Positions 38,963-48,053 of a DNA stretch of 64,000 nucleotides are shown piece after piece. The DNA comes from Jeotgalibaca caeni (lineage in GTDB: Bacteria; Bacillota; Bacilli; Lactobacillales; Aerococcaceae): NCBI RefSeq assembly GCF_028863945.1, contig NZ_JARBEA010000005.1:1-64000 (forward strand), read 5' to 3'. The position numbers and the translations under genes were made by a program. The notes beneath the pieces were generated by a model. The model had not been told where the DNA came from. It ran no database searches and was given only the letters and a program-made list of their open reading frames with translations. How positions within the stretch are numbered: position 1 is the first letter of the stretch; every line of letters starts with the position of its first letter.

Positions 38963-39142
38963 TTAAGCTTCTTTTGAAACTACTTCTTTGCCGTCATAGT
39001 GACCGCAAGATGCACACACGTGGTGGCTCTTTTTCAGTTCGCCACAATTTGGACAAGCGTTTAAGCCTGGAACTTCCAATTTGTAATGAGTACGTCTTTT
39101 AGCCTTGCGTGCTGTTGATGTTCTTCTTTTAGGTACTGCCAT
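38963..39142 (-). CDS. rpmF: 50S ribosomal protein L32
   Basis: 59 residues. Begins [17 protein letters not shown], followed by a zinc ribbon with CPNC and CASC, the zinc-binding (C+) form. Some genomes carry a second zinc-free copy, but none is visible here. The start is the ATG at 39140-39142 with GGAGGTG 7 bp upstream. Linked with the DUF177 gene 51 bp upstream, a highly conserved pair. Confidence 0.97.
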   Translation of the reverse strand: MAVPKRRTSTARKAKRRTHYKLEVPGLNACPNCGELKKSHHVCASCGHYDGKEVVSKEA

Positions 39143-39193
39143 CTCCTTACACCTCCCTATAATGGTTGCTGCATGTTGCAGCAAGTCGAGCTA

Positions 39194-39751
39194 TCATTCT
39201 TTGTCTTCTTCGTCTTCCAGAAGAGCTTTCAACTTCGCTAAGCGTGGGTCGATTTTCCCTTCTTTTTCTTGCGTTCTTTTTTGCTGATATTCTTCTTCCG
39301 AGACTAGAACCCAATCATTGCCAGTTGGCATTTCATTTGATTTCATTTCCTCTTCTGTCAAAATTTGACTTGGAATATTCAGTAAAATTGTATCCTCAAT
39401 CGCCTCAATTAAATCAACTTCTCCGTCTTCAATAGGTATCACTACCTCAGAGAGGTCATCAGTTTGAGCTGATCCGATTTCCATTTCCACGTAGGTTTCA
39501 TTAATGGGCACACTGATTCGTACATCTACCGGCGTCAAAGAACGAGACGAAGGTAGGGTGATCGTATAGTCGATCTGGAAATTGGCAAGTACGGCATGGT
39601 TCTCATAAAGTAAAAAACCAGCTGCGTGAATATCAGAGACTGCCAGGATTTCGCGATCCCTTTTCATCAATGATGATTCCCGGTTTACCGTTTGGTCAAA
39701 ATACAGCGGTTCACCACGATGTTCTTGGATTTTTTTTAAGGTCCATTTCAT
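39194..39751 (-). CDS. DUF177 family protein (YceD-like)
   Basis: 185 residues. DUF177 proteins accompany rpmF across bacteria. In plants and E. coli relatives are linked to 23S rRNA processing, but the biochemical role is unclear. The tail is acidic and charged (KIDPRLAKLKALLED). The two cysteines seen in some members are absent. The start ATG at 39749-39751 has GGGGTGA upstream. It is driven by a promoter with both consensus hexamers. Confidence 0.9.
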   Translation of the reverse strand: MKWTLKKIQEHRGEPLYFDQTVNRESSLMKRDREILAVSDIHAAGFLLYENHAVLANFQIDYTITLPSSRSLTPVDVRISVPINETYVEMEIGSAQTDDLSEVVIPIEDGEVDLIEAIEDTILLNIPSQILTEEEMKSNEMPTGNDWVLVSEEEYQQKRTQEKEGKIDPRLAKLKALLEDEEDKE

Positions 39752-39780
39752 TTCCTTCACCCCATAAAATAACAAATTGA

Positions 39781-39809
39781 ATTATACTAGTCTAAAAATT
39801 GTTTGTCAA
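39781..39809 (-). promoter_or_regulatory. Consensus sigma-A promoter of DUF177-rpmF
   Basis: TTGACA (39804-39809), 17-bp spacer, TATAAT (39781-39786), both hexamers perfect. Confidence 0.9.
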
Positions 39810-39847
39810 TGTATTTTCCTTTACAACCTCTGTAAAAATTTCATTTG

Positions 39848-41011
39848 TCACTGCCGTATTGGTGAACGCGTATAATTTTGTTCGGAAATATTTGTTGTAT
39901 TTCCGAGCCGGTATACTTGATCTGCTTTTATTTCTACGGCTAGCTGCTCATGATGTTGTTTTTTCAGGTTGGTAATTAATTGTACCATTTTTTTTCGCTG
40001 ACTTAAATATTGTTGCCCCTTTTCAGTGAAACCGAGAACTCGAATCGGCTGCTCCTTTTGAAAATACGTCTCGACGTCCTCTTTCTTTATCGAAAGAAGG
40101 ATTGCTACGCATAGTCGTTGCAGCCGGACCCACGTCCAGCGTTTGTTTTTCACTAATGTGAGATAGTGATGAAAGGATTCAGCTTCCACAACCATTTTTT
40201 TCAACCGATATTCAATTCCCTCTTCCATTTGGTAAATGGTTCGAAGGGATGCCTCATCTTCCACTAGCACGCGGTACCGCAAGAGCGGCCAGTAGTTCTC
40301 CCATGAAACAGCTGACACACCTGCTTCCACTTCTGGCATCCAGCGAGCGGCTTCTTCTGCCTTACCAGCTTGAATTAAGGTTCGTAAGGCCGTACCACTC
40401 GCAAAGGTGTTAGACGCGTTCAAATCATCATGATGCTTCGCTCCGACGCGCTCAATCACCATCGGCTCCATCGGACGAGAATAGCGGTCATTCTCCTTTA
40501 AGTAGGCAAGCCCCAGCTGATTATTAGGTTCAAAAATGGACATTGCGAACGCTTCGTGAGGCAAGAGTTTAGACACCACCTGTTGCATTTGGGCAGCGTA
40601 GGTTCGGCCGTCATTTCGGATTGCTTGAAACTGCTCGTTTATTTCATCCTGATGTTTGAGGATGAAGTCCGTGTACCGGATAAAATCGGTATCCTTGCCA
40701 CTCTCTGCACCAAAGGAAAGCGCGTCGCAGCCTAACGCCTGCAAGGTGCGCACGCCTGCTCGAGCGAATAAGTCCGTCGACTGAACCGTACCAAGAACGG
40801 ATTGCTCCACAACTAGGTCAGCACCATGGGCTAGGGCCATTTGAGCCCTCGTCCATTTGTCCGCAATCGCCGGCTCTCCGCGTTGCGTAAAATTTCCGCT
40901 CATCGAAACAACCATGACCTCGCTGCCTGTACGTTTCTTCGCTTCTTGCAGGTGGTAGGCATGACCGTTATGGAATGGATTGTATTCCGCTATAATCCCA
41001 CAACTTTTCAT
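39848..41011 (-). CDS. tmcAL: tRNA(Met) cytidine acetate ligase TmcAL (YlbM)
   Basis: 387 residues. A nucleotidyltransferase-like N-terminus with IIAEYNPFHNGH (HxGH at 14-17) and SMSGNFTQRGEPAI. In Bacillus it acetylates C34 of elongator tRNA-Met using acetate and ATP. The start is the ATG at 41009-41011 after AGGAGGGAACGG. A longer frame overlaps the methyltransferase gene. Last gene of the yqeG operon. Confidence 0.94.
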   Translation of the reverse strand: MKSCGIIAEYNPFHNGHAYHLQEAKKRTGSEVMVVSMSGNFTQRGEPAIADKWTRAQMALAHGADLVVEQSVLGTVQSTDLFARAGVRTLQALGCDALSFGAESGKDTDFIRYTDFILKHQDEINEQFQAIRNDGRTYAAQMQQVVSKLLPHEAFAMSIFEPNNQLGLAYLKENDRYSRPMEPMVIERVGAKHHDDLNASNTFASGTALRTLIQAGKAEEAARWMPEVEAGVSAVSWENYWPLLRYRVLVEDEASLRTIYQMEEGIEYRLKKMVVEAESFHHYLTLVKNKRWTWVRLQRLCVAILLSIKKEDVETYFQKEQPIRVLGFTEKGQQYLSQRKKMVQLITNLKKQHHEQLAVEIKADQVYRLGNTTNISEQNYTRSPIRQ

Positions 41012-41021
41012 CCGTTCCCTC

Positions 41022-41759
41022 CTACTTCTGACAAACAAAAAACCAGCGCGTAGTTGTAGCTTCCAGTTCATTCTGGCCAAAGTCTGCTTTCACTTCTACC
41101 TGAGCGAACCCAGCTGCCTTTAATAATGCTTGATACGTTTCTAATGGGTAGGAGCGCTCTTCATGAATTTCCTGCATTCTCTGGAACCGGCCATCTTCTT
41201 CTTGCACGAAGAAGGTCAGGACGTGTTCCACTGCATTCTCCACTTCCAACGCGTAGCTTTCCCATAGGAAGGCATCCTCTTCGTCTTGATAAATGTATTG
41301 ATAGCCAGGAAAGACTTCGTTCATTTGGTACAAGGAATGAACATCAAACAAAAAGGTTCCGCCTACTGCCAAGTTATCATAAACGCCCTTGAATACCAAC
41401 GCCAAATCTTCTTCCTCTGGTAAGTAACACAAGGAATCAGAGAAACAAGTTACCAAGTCAAAGCTGCCTAATTCTTCTAATTCTCGCATATCTGCTTCTA
41501 CAAGTTGCAGCGAAACTCGTTCTTCCACCATCCGCTCATAAGCAAGAGCAAGCATATCATCCGAAAGGTCAACTCCGGTAACTTGATGGCCTTTCTTAGC
41601 CAGCTCTACCGCAATGATGCCTGTACCGCATGCCAATTCCATAATGGACAACGTTTCTTTCTTCGTTGGCTGGTAGCGTTCAATGAAAGCAAGCCAATCT
41701 TGATAGGTAGTTTGATCCATTACCTTATCGTAAAAGTGGGAAAAGATTTGGTAACTCAT
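41022..41759 (-). CDS. Class I SAM-dependent methyltransferase (YqeM-like)
   Basis: 245 residues. Motif I ELACGTGIIAVELA, motif II VTGVDLSDDML and motif post-I LVEADMRELEE give a typical Rossmann SAM-binding core. The substrate is unknown. Its constant place between rsfS and ylbM in Firmicutes suggests a role in translation or RNA modification, but that is inference. The start overlaps the rsfS stop by 4 bp (ATGA). Confidence 0.9.
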   Translation of the reverse strand: MSYQIFSHFYDKVMDQTTYQDWLAFIERYQPTKKETLSIMELACGTGIIAVELAKKGHQVTGVDLSDDMLALAYERMVEERVSLQLVEADMRELEELGSFDLVTCFSDSLCYLPEEEDLALVFKGVYDNLAVGGTFLFDVHSLYQMNEVFPGYQYIYQDEEDAFLWESYALEVENAVEHVLTFFVQEEDGRFQRMQEIHEERSYPLETYQALLKAAGFAQVEVKADFGQNELEATTTRWFFVCQK

Positions 41760-42115
41760 TGTTCGCTTACCATGTCGCTAATATCAACGAGTGGCGCATC
41801 GCTCCACAATTTTTCAAGGTTGTAGTACGAACGCTCTTCCGAACTGAACACATGCACAATGACATCTGTTAAATCAAGCAAGGTCCATTTTCCTGAATCT
41901 TTTCCTTCTTGGTTCTTGATATCAATTTTATTTTTATGAACGGCTTCTACAATCCCGTCTACGATTGCTTGCATCTGACGTTCATTGCGCCCATTCATAA
42001 CTACAAAATAATCACCTAGAGACGTGAGGCCACGTACATCCATTACCATAATTTGATCCGCTAATTTGTCGTCCGCTGCTCGGACCACTACTTCTAAAAT
42101 TTCTTCACTATTCAA
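41756..42115 (-). CDS. rsfS: Ribosomal silencing factor RsfS
   Basis: 119 residues of the DUF143/Iojap family. Binds L14 on the 50S subunit and prevents joining under nutrient limitation. RGLTSLGDYFVV and WTLLDLTDVIVHVFSSEER are characteristic. Starts 20 bp after yqeK. Confidence 0.96.
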   Translation of the reverse strand: MNSEEILEVVVRAADDKLADQIMVMDVRGLTSLGDYFVVMNGRNERQMQAIVDGIVEAVHKNKIDIKNQEGKDSGKWTLLDLTDVIVHVFSSEERSYYNLEKLWSDAPLVDISDMVSEQ

Positions 42116-42135
42116 TCGATTTATCCTCCCTTAAG

Positions 42136-42732
42136 TTAAACCCATGTGTTATAGACCGTTACGGTATGCGGGTAGATCCGCTTCCCTGTTTGGACTAAAT
42201 GCAAAAGGGTTTGGGTTATTTTATAGATACAGGCTTCATCTAAATCTTTCTTTGCTAATTCACGAGCTTTTTCTACCCCGGGAAAGTCACGTCCCGATTC
42301 GGTGTAATCAGCAATAAATAATATTTTCCCAATCAGGGACATTTCTTCTCCGCCAATGGTATGTTGATCAATGGCTTGTAAGATTTCATGATCTTCGACA
42401 CCGAATGTTTCTTTAGCATAGTAGGCTCCAACTGGACCATGCCAAATTTGACTGCCGTAATCCAGCAAGACAGCTTCTATGTGCCCATCTGAAACCAAAC
42501 CTTCTATTTCCGAACGGCTGCTATCTTTTGCGTAGTCATGAAGCAGGGCCGCAATGCTGCACGCCTCTGGATCTGCTCCATACTGCTTCGCCAGCAACAA
42601 GGCCGCTTCTTCTACACGCAAAATATGTTCGAAGCGTGATTTTTTAACCTTTGTTCTCACTTCTTCTAATAAATCAGAGCGAGTCCATGTGGTGTAACGG
42701 TTGGGATAAGCCACAGGTTCAATATTAGTCAC
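42136..42732 (-). CDS. yqeK: HD-domain phosphohydrolase YqeK (Ap4A hydrolase type)
   Basis: 198 residues with H36 in FEHILRVEEAA and the HD pair H65-D66 in ALLHDYAKD. B. subtilis YqeK has been described as a symmetrical diadenosine tetraphosphate hydrolase. Activity here is inferred. The start is a GTG (42730-42732) within the last codons of nadD, with AAAAGGAGG upstream. A longer ATG frame would overlap nadD by 44 bp. Confidence 0.92.
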   Translation of the reverse strand: MTNIEPVAYPNRYTTWTRSDLLEEVRTKVKKSRFEHILRVEEAALLLAKQYGADPEACSIAALLHDYAKDSSRSEIEGLVSDGHIEAVLLDYGSQIWHGPVGAYYAKETFGVEDHEILQAIDQHTIGGEEMSLIGKILFIADYTESGRDFPGVEKARELAKKDLDEACIYKITQTLLHLVQTGKRIYPHTVTVYNTWV

Positions 42733-43375
42733 GGTAGAGCCCCTCCTTTTCAATATACTCTGCCACACCTTCAGGCATCAGGTAACGCAAGGAGCGCCCG
42801 TTTTTTACCATTTTGCGCACATCGGTTGAACTGATGGCAATTTCTGGAGAGTCTACCCAAATAATGGGAAATGAACTTGTTTTTGGATAGCCGGGACGAG
42901 CGATGCCGACGAAGTCTACCAACTTCACCAGTTCATCAATCCGTTCCCATTTCGGCAAGTAGTCTACCATATCCCCACCAATAATGAAGTAGTAATCTGT
43001 GTCAGGATTTTTCTCGCACAGTTCCTTCATCGTGTCGATCGTATAACTCTTGCCGCCTCTTTCCAACTCTATTGTTTCTACTTCAAACAAGTCGTTCCCT
43101 TCAATGGCACGCTTCACCATTTCGAGTCGATGTTCGCCTTCAATCGCAGACTTTTCATCCACATGAGGAGGTTCAGCATCGGGCATGAAATACACTTTAT
43201 CTAAGCCCAGCTGCACGCCCGCTTGCTGGGCGATGATCAAATGTCCAATATGGGGAGGATTGAAGGTGCCGCCTAAAATTCCAACGCGTTTTCTTGTCGG
43301 CGCTGCATCTTTCGGCGCAGCTTCTTCAATCACAAAGAAATTTGTCCTTTCCACCACATCAAATAGTTTGATCAT
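42725..43375 (-). CDS. nadD: Nicotinate-nucleotide adenylyltransferase
   Basis: 216 residues. GTFNPPHIGH at 36-45 is the nucleotidyltransferase HxGH site and ISSTDVR near the C-terminus completes it. It makes deamido-NAD from nicotinate mononucleotide. An N-terminal extension of about 29 residues precedes the conserved RVGILGG. It appears genuine because AAAGGTGG precedes the ATG and no internal start with a good site was found. Confidence 0.95.
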   Translation of the reverse strand: MIKLFDVVERTNFFVIEEAAPKDAAPTRKRVGILGGTFNPPHIGHLIIAQQAGVQLGLDKVYFMPDAEPPHVDEKSAIEGEHRLEMVKRAIEGNDLFEVETIELERGGKSYTIDTMKELCEKNPDTDYYFIIGGDMVDYLPKWERIDELVKLVDFVGIARPGYPKTSSFPIIWVDSPEIAISSTDVRKMVKNGRSLRYLMPEGVAEYIEKEGLYRD

Positions 43376-43401
43376 ATAGAATCGTCCACCTTTCTTGAAA
43401 G

Positions 43402-43713
43402 TTAGATTTTTTTCACTTGTTGAGAAATTTTTTGGTATTTTTCTTTCGTGGAAGCACGGAAGAAAATGATTGTTTTGCCGATTTGTTGTACAACAACTGC
43501 ATCAATGCGCTCTGCCACTTCTTCTGCTACATCAGCAGCTACTTCATCCGTGTTTTGTAGCAAGTTAATTTTAATTAATTCTCTTTTTTCCAGCGCTTCA
43601 TCAATTTGCTTGACAATCTCGTCTGTCAAGCCGGCTTTTCCGATTTGAAAGATGGGTTGTAAATGATGAGCTTCCTTTTTCAAAAATTGTTTTTGTTTTC
43701 CTCTTAATTCCAT
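43402..43713 (-). CDS. yhbY: YhbY-family CRM-domain RNA-binding protein
   Basis: 103 residues, single CRM domain (IFQIGKAGLTDEIVKQIDEALEKRELIK and GxxG-like loop). Associates with pre-50S particles and is thought to act in ribosome assembly. Lies 16 bp after yqeH and 26 bp before nadD. Confidence 0.95.
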   Translation of the reverse strand: MELRGKQKQFLKKEAHHLQPIFQIGKAGLTDEIVKQIDEALEKRELIKINLLQNTDEVAADVAEEVAERIDAVVVQQIGKTIIFFRASTKEKYQKISQQVKKI

Positions 43714-43729
43714 GATATTCCTCTTTTTC

Positions 43730-44863
43730 TTAAATTATTTTTGGTCGAATAACGGTGTCAACGCCAGCTGGCACCCATGCTGCTACTTTCCCAGGGCTAT
43801 GGACAGCAACCCATCCAAGTCCAGAAAAGACAATGTCAGAAGGTTCTTTAACGTTGAATTCTTTTCTTACTAACATTGGGAATTTTTCAATATCGGTTTC
43901 GTTTGGCGGTTGCAATAAGGTACCTCTGTGCTTCGCATAAAACTCATCCGCTTTTTCCAACTTCGTACGGTGAATGCTTAATTCATTGGCAAAGTAGCAC
44001 GTAAAAGAAGAACGCTCGCCAGACAGGTAATCGAAACGGGCAACTGCCCCCATGAAGAGAACTTGTTCAGGGTTCAGCTGATAGGTCACGGGTTTGATTT
44101 CCTTTTCTGGAGAAACAAGATTCAAGTCTTTTGCAGACAACACATGTGCCATTTGATGATGGTGGATAATTCCTGGTGTATCAATCAAGAAGGAGCCATC
44201 GTCAAGCGGAATCCGGATCTGATCCAACGTTGTTCCAGGGAAGCGAGAAGTTGTAATCACATCTTCCTTGTTGCCAGTAGCTGCCTTAATAATTTGGTTC
44301 ATGATGGTTGATTTTCCGACGTTCGTCACCCCAACCACATACACATCCTTGCCATCACGGTGCTCTTCAATCAACGCCAACAGGTCATCGATATAGGTAG
44401 CTTTCTTGCCGCTGACAAGCATCGCATCAACCGGACGCAATCCTGCCGCATAAGCTTGTTGCATCAACCAGTGTTTCACTCGTGCATGCTTCGTAGACTT
44501 CGGTAATACATCCACTTTATTTCCAACCATCAAAACTGGATTCGAGCCGACAAAACGGTGAAGTCCTGGAATCATGCTGCCGTAGACGTCAAAAATATCA
44601 ACCACATAAACAACCAAGGCATCTTCTGAGCCAATTCGGTCTAGCATAGCCAAAAACTCATCATCGGTTGCAGAAACTTTTTCCAATTGATTATAGTGAC
44701 GCAAACGGAAGCAGCGTTGGCAGTACAATTCTCCTGTTTCTAGACCTTTTTCCAAGGCACTTGTTGGAGTGTACCCTCTAATCCCTTTTTCTTCTGTTTG
44801 AATCTTCGCTCCACAGCCAATGCAATAGAGCTCTTCTGTTTCTATTGTTTCTTTCCTATCCAA
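43730..44863 (-). CDS. yqeH: Circularly permuted ribosome-biogenesis GTPase YqeH
   Basis: 377 residues. A zinc finger with C14, C17, C48 and C51 is followed by permuted G motifs: NKVD (G4, 115-118), then GVTNVGKS (G1, 178-185) and DTPG (G3, 228-231), then a C-terminal RNA-binding domain. Required for 30S assembly in Bacillus. The start is a TTG at 44861-44863 whose GGAGG lies inside the overlapping end of yqeG (8-bp overlap). Confidence 0.96.
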   Translation of the reverse strand: MDRKETIETEELYCIGCGAKIQTEEKGIRGYTPTSALEKGLETGELYCQRCFRLRHYNQLEKVSATDDEFLAMLDRIGSEDALVVYVVDIFDVYGSMIPGLHRFVGSNPVLMVGNKVDVLPKSTKHARVKHWLMQQAYAAGLRPVDAMLVSGKKATYIDDLLALIEEHRDGKDVYVVGVTNVGKSTIMNQIIKAATGNKEDVITTSRFPGTTLDQIRIPLDDGSFLIDTPGIIHHHQMAHVLSAKDLNLVSPEKEIKPVTYQLNPEQVLFMGAVARFDYLSGERSSFTCYFANELSIHRTKLEKADEFYAKHRGTLLQPPNETDIEKFPMLVRKEFNVKEPSDIVFSGLGWVAVHSPGKVAAWVPAGVDTVIRPKII

Positions 44864-45383
44864 GTTGTTTCCTCCATCTCATATTTGGATCATCTTTCAG
44901 TAACTTTTTCATGATAAACCGTTCGATGAACCGGTTCAACTTTGTGTTCCAAGCATCGGAATTGAGAATGGGAATGACCAAGATGCTGCGAAGACCTGCT
45001 CGGTTCGCACCAAACACATCTGTCAACAATTGGTCGCCAACCATTACGCTATCTTCCAATGGAATTCCCGTCTGTTCAGCTGCTTTCCTGAAAGCTCGAC
45101 GAGAAGGCTTGAGTGCTCGAGGAACATAATGCAAATTCAATACTTCGGCTACTTTCTCCACACGATCTCCACTATTATTAGAAATAATGGTAACGGGAAT
45201 GTTATTTTCTTTCATTTCTTCAATCCAAGCCAAAAGTTCTTTGGTGCCATTGGGGTTGTTCCATGCGATTAATGTGTTATCAAGATCGGCAAATACAGAA
45301 CGAATGTTGTGTTTGCGTAATTGTTCAGCGGATATTTGGTAAATACTTTCTACCATCCATACGGGTTTGAATTTTTCTAACAT
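44856..45383 (-). CDS. yqeG: HAD-family phosphatase YqeG
   Basis: 175 residues, HAD class IIIA. DLDNTL has the nucleophile D33 and D35, then TIISNNS and the acidic VMVGDQLLTDVFGA. The substrate is unknown, although phosphatidylglycerophosphate phosphatase relatives exist. First gene of the eight-gene operon down to tmcAL, with overlapping starts throughout. Confidence 0.93.
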   Translation of the reverse strand: MLEKFKPVWMVESIYQISAEQLRKHNIRSVFADLDNTLIAWNNPNGTKELLAWIEEMKENNIPVTIISNNSGDRVEKVAEVLNLHYVPRALKPSRRAFRKAAEQTGIPLEDSVMVGDQLLTDVFGANRAGLRSILVIPILNSDAWNTKLNRFIERFIMKKLLKDDPNMRWRKQLG

Positions 45384-45427
45384 AGATACTCCTTGTACTT
45401 AAGTAGTCGTGTAAATAGGAACAGCAT

Positions 45428-45456
45428 ATTGTATCTCAATTATAGAGAAATAACAA
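45428..45456 (-). promoter_or_regulatory. Sigma-A promoter of the yqeG operon
   Basis: TTGTTA (45451-45456), 17-bp spacer, TACAAT (45428-45433). Confidence 0.7.
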
Positions 45457-45490
45457 TAAAATACCAAGGAAAGAGCGTATCATCCTGCTA

Positions 45491-46357
45491 CTAAAGCACG
45501 CGAACGCCTTCTCTTTCCATTACTGCTAGAAATACTTGAGCAGTAGGGATTTTTTCAGATAGTTGGGTAACCAACTGCTCTTTCACATCGTCTGAAGTAA
45601 TCGTCATAATGGTGCTTCCAGCTCCACTTAAATACGTGCCATATGCACCGAGTTCACGGCCAAGTGAACGAACTACTTTTAGCTCTGGAACCAATGTAGA
45701 ACGATACGGTTCGTGAAAGACGTCTTGTTCCATCATTTCCCCCATTAATGAAACGTCTCCTTGATGAAGTGCCGCAATGAGCAAATTTGCCACACTGCTG
45801 CCTTTTGTTGCTTCTGCTAAGGACAGCGCACTTGGCAAGACCGAACGGCTCTCTGCGGTCAACAGCTCCCGATCCGGAACGGTCACAACAAGTGAAACTT
45901 GGGGGAATGGTATGCTTGACCAGTACACCTGTTGATCCAACATGGTCCCAACCGTACACCCACCGACCACTGCCGGCATAATATTATCAGGGTGTCCCTC
46001 CAGTCGCGAACCAATTTGAATTTTATCATCATTTGTCAAGTGCAAGTCAGCCAGTTGGTTCGCCAGCTCAATCCCTGCCACAATCGCAGCTGAACTGCTT
46101 CCTAACCCTCGAGCAGGAGGAATCGCCGATTTCATTTTCAGGCGATGCGGTTGCAATTCTGGTGCGATAGAGAGAGCTGTTTGGATGATCATATTCTTCT
46201 CATCCATTGGAATGCTTGATCCCAGCGTATGCTCCACTGACCACCGTGCGGCAGGTTCTAAGATTTCTAGTTCCAAATAAACGGAAATCGCAATCCCCAA
46301 CGAATCGAATCCAGGCCCTAGATTAGCAGACGTTGCGGGAACTTTAATGAGAGTCAT
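45491..46357 (-). CDS. thrB: Homoserine kinase
   Basis: 288 residues, GHMP kinase. ATSANLGPGFDSLGIA and the ATP loop PPARGLGSSSAA are clear. C-terminal GAYGTYLSGAGSTIM is typical. It phosphorylates homoserine on the way to threonine. It follows hom after 12 bp. The threonine synthase gene is not in the window. Confidence 0.96.
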   Translation of the reverse strand: MTLIKVPATSANLGPGFDSLGIAISVYLELEILEPAARWSVEHTLGSSIPMDEKNMIIQTALSIAPELQPHRLKMKSAIPPARGLGSSSAAIVAGIELANQLADLHLTNDDKIQIGSRLEGHPDNIMPAVVGGCTVGTMLDQQVYWSSIPFPQVSLVVTVPDRELLTAESRSVLPSALSLAEATKGSSVANLLIAALHQGDVSLMGEMMEQDVFHEPYRSTLVPELKVVRSLGRELGAYGTYLSGAGSTIMTITSDDVKEQLVTQLSEKIPTAQVFLAVMEREGVRVL

Positions 46358-46369
46358 GAAATCATTCCT

Positions 46370-47605
46370 TTACTGAATGGTTTTGAATACAGCTTCTATT
46401 TCCAGAGAACCCGGAAGGCTGAAATCACTCGGCTTCACACCTACCGCTTTGATGTAAGAGAGGCCAGTTTCTTCTGTCCAGACAATCGCTGCTTCCCCTT
46501 TTTTACTTAGAGAATTAACAAACGTTTCTATTTCCATTTTCGTTCCACGGACACGAATCACCGCATCACATTCCTCTTCAAGCGGGTTCCCCGTTTGGTA
46601 AGAATGAGACGTATATAGTTGCTGGTTTCCCGTATGATTGGTACGGATATTTTTTGCAATGGTTACAATATCAGAAACAACGCTATTAGCGGTTGTCATC
46701 CGGCCTGCTCCAGAGCCATAAAACATCGTCTCTCCAACGGCTTCCCCAATGATGCAGACACCGTTAAACTCGTTCTTGACCGTAGTAAACGGATGAGACA
46801 ACGCCACAAACATCGGTGCAACTTCTACTACCACGTTTGCTCCTTTTACCTTTGCCCGGCCAACCAGCTTAATTGTATAACCTTGTTCTGCTGCAACGCT
46901 AAAGTCTAGAGAGTCGAGCATGCTGATTCCTCTTATTTCCAAATCAGCTAGGTCAACGGTATGTCCAAAGGCAAGTTTGGTTAAGACGACCATCTTCCGA
47001 GCTGCGTCATAGCCTTCGACGTCCCCGCTTGGGTCACTCTCTGCGTAACCTAACTCCTGCGCCAGAGACAATGCGTCTTCATACGATTCTTTTTCTTCGT
47101 CCATTCGCGTTAACATGAAATTTGTCGTTCCATTGACAATGCCGAGGACCTCTGTAATCTGGTCGCCGACGTAACTGTCTGTCAGGGCTCGTATAACAGG
47201 GATTCCTCCTGCTACACTGGCTTCAAAAAGGAAGTCCCGTTTTTTCTTGCGTGCTAGGTTGGTTAACTCTTCTAAATGAAGAGCCAGCACATCTTTATTG
47301 GCTGTAATGACATTTTTTCCAGCTTCTAAAGAGCGAGTGAGGTAGTCTTTGGCGACATCCTTACTACCCATCACTTCAACAACAAGCTGAATCGAATCAT
47401 CATGAAGGATGTCAGCAAACTGATCGGTTATTGGCAACCCTGATTCAATCGCTGCTTGGTGTTTCTCTTTATTATGAACCAGAATTTTTTCAACCGTAAT
47501 GGTCGTGCCGCTAAGCTGGGTAATCTTGGCTGCATTCTTTTGCAGCAACTCGTATACACCAACGCCTACCGTTCCGAAACCTAATAAACCGATTTTTATT
47601 TCCAC
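46370..47605 (-). CDS. hom: Homoserine dehydrogenase
   Basis: 411 residues. NAD(P)-binding LLGFGTVGVGV at the N-terminus, catalytic core with TTNFMLTRM and GYAESDPSGDVEGYDAARK, and a C-terminal ACT domain for threonine feedback (about 335-405). The start is a GTG at 47603-47605 after GGGAGGACGATACA. A longer frame adds 46 residues unlike the family. Confidence 0.95.
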   Translation of the reverse strand: MEIKIGLLGFGTVGVGVYELLQKNAAKITQLSGTTITVEKILVHNKEKHQAAIESGLPITDQFADILHDDSIQLVVEVMGSKDVAKDYLTRSLEAGKNVITANKDVLALHLEELTNLARKKKRDFLFEASVAGGIPVIRALTDSYVGDQITEVLGIVNGTTNFMLTRMDEEKESYEDALSLAQELGYAESDPSGDVEGYDAARKMVVLTKLAFGHTVDLADLEIRGISMLDSLDFSVAAEQGYTIKLVGRAKVKGANVVVEVAPMFVALSHPFTTVKNEFNGVCIIGEAVGETMFYGSGAGRMTTANSVVSDIVTIAKNIRTNHTGNQQLYTSHSYQTGNPLEEECDAVIRVRGTKMEIETFVNSLSKKGEAAIVWTEETGLSYIKAVGVKPSDFSLPGSLEIEAVFKTIQ

Positions 47606-47675
47606 TGTATCGTCCTCCCTGCTTGTACTTCTATTCAGTATACTCAAGAACGCGGTCTTTTTCGATAGGGAATAT

Positions 47676-47704
47676 AAAAAAGAGGCTGAACTTTTCAGCC
47701 TCTT
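47676..47704 (-). terminator. Terminator of the DUF1797 gene
   Basis: The 10-bp perfect stem AGAGGCTGAA/TTCAGCCTCT with a 3-base loop and a T-run on the minus strand, about 75 bp upstream of hom. Confidence 0.88.
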
Positions 47705-47714
47705 CCAACATTTA

Positions 47715-47945
47715 TTAGTCTTGTAGTAATTCAAAAATTTCAATGGCCACTAAATCAAGGTCATCAAATTGGTAGGTTTGAGTTGTTGCGTGCTCTTCTA
47801 ATTCAAACATTTCCGTTTCGCGGTTATATTTTACAACGCATCGTTCAGCGCCTTCTTTTTCAAATCGGCGAACTTCGATTTCTCCGTTGTCTTCCATCAT
47901 CACTTCGAGTCGGCGAATAATGGCAGATAGTTGTGAAGGTTTCAT
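47715..47945 (-). CDS. DUF1797 family protein (YkuJ-like)
   Basis: 76 residues, acidic and without signal or membrane segment. FERFEKE-like and YQFDDLDLVAIEIFELLQ regions match the YkuJ family, whose structure is known but whose function is not. The start has AAAGGGGAAAAATT. It is flanked by its own terminator, so probably monocistronic. Confidence 0.9.
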   Translation of the reverse strand: MKPSQLSAIIRRLEVMMEDNGEIEVRRFEKEGAERCVVKYNRETEMFELEEHATTQTYQFDDLDLVAIEIFELLQD

Positions 47946-48053
47946 AATTTTTCCCCTTTCAGACTGACTTCTTATCTATTCTAGCATTATTTCTCCCCTA
48001 TCGCATCCATTTCCTCATATTTTTTGAAATAATACGCGAACAGAGGGGGATGT

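Noticed and set aside
45361-45490. Terminator behind thrB
   Set aside because: No convincing stem with a T-run in the 130 bp between thrB and yqeG. Read-through into the yqeG promoter region is possible.
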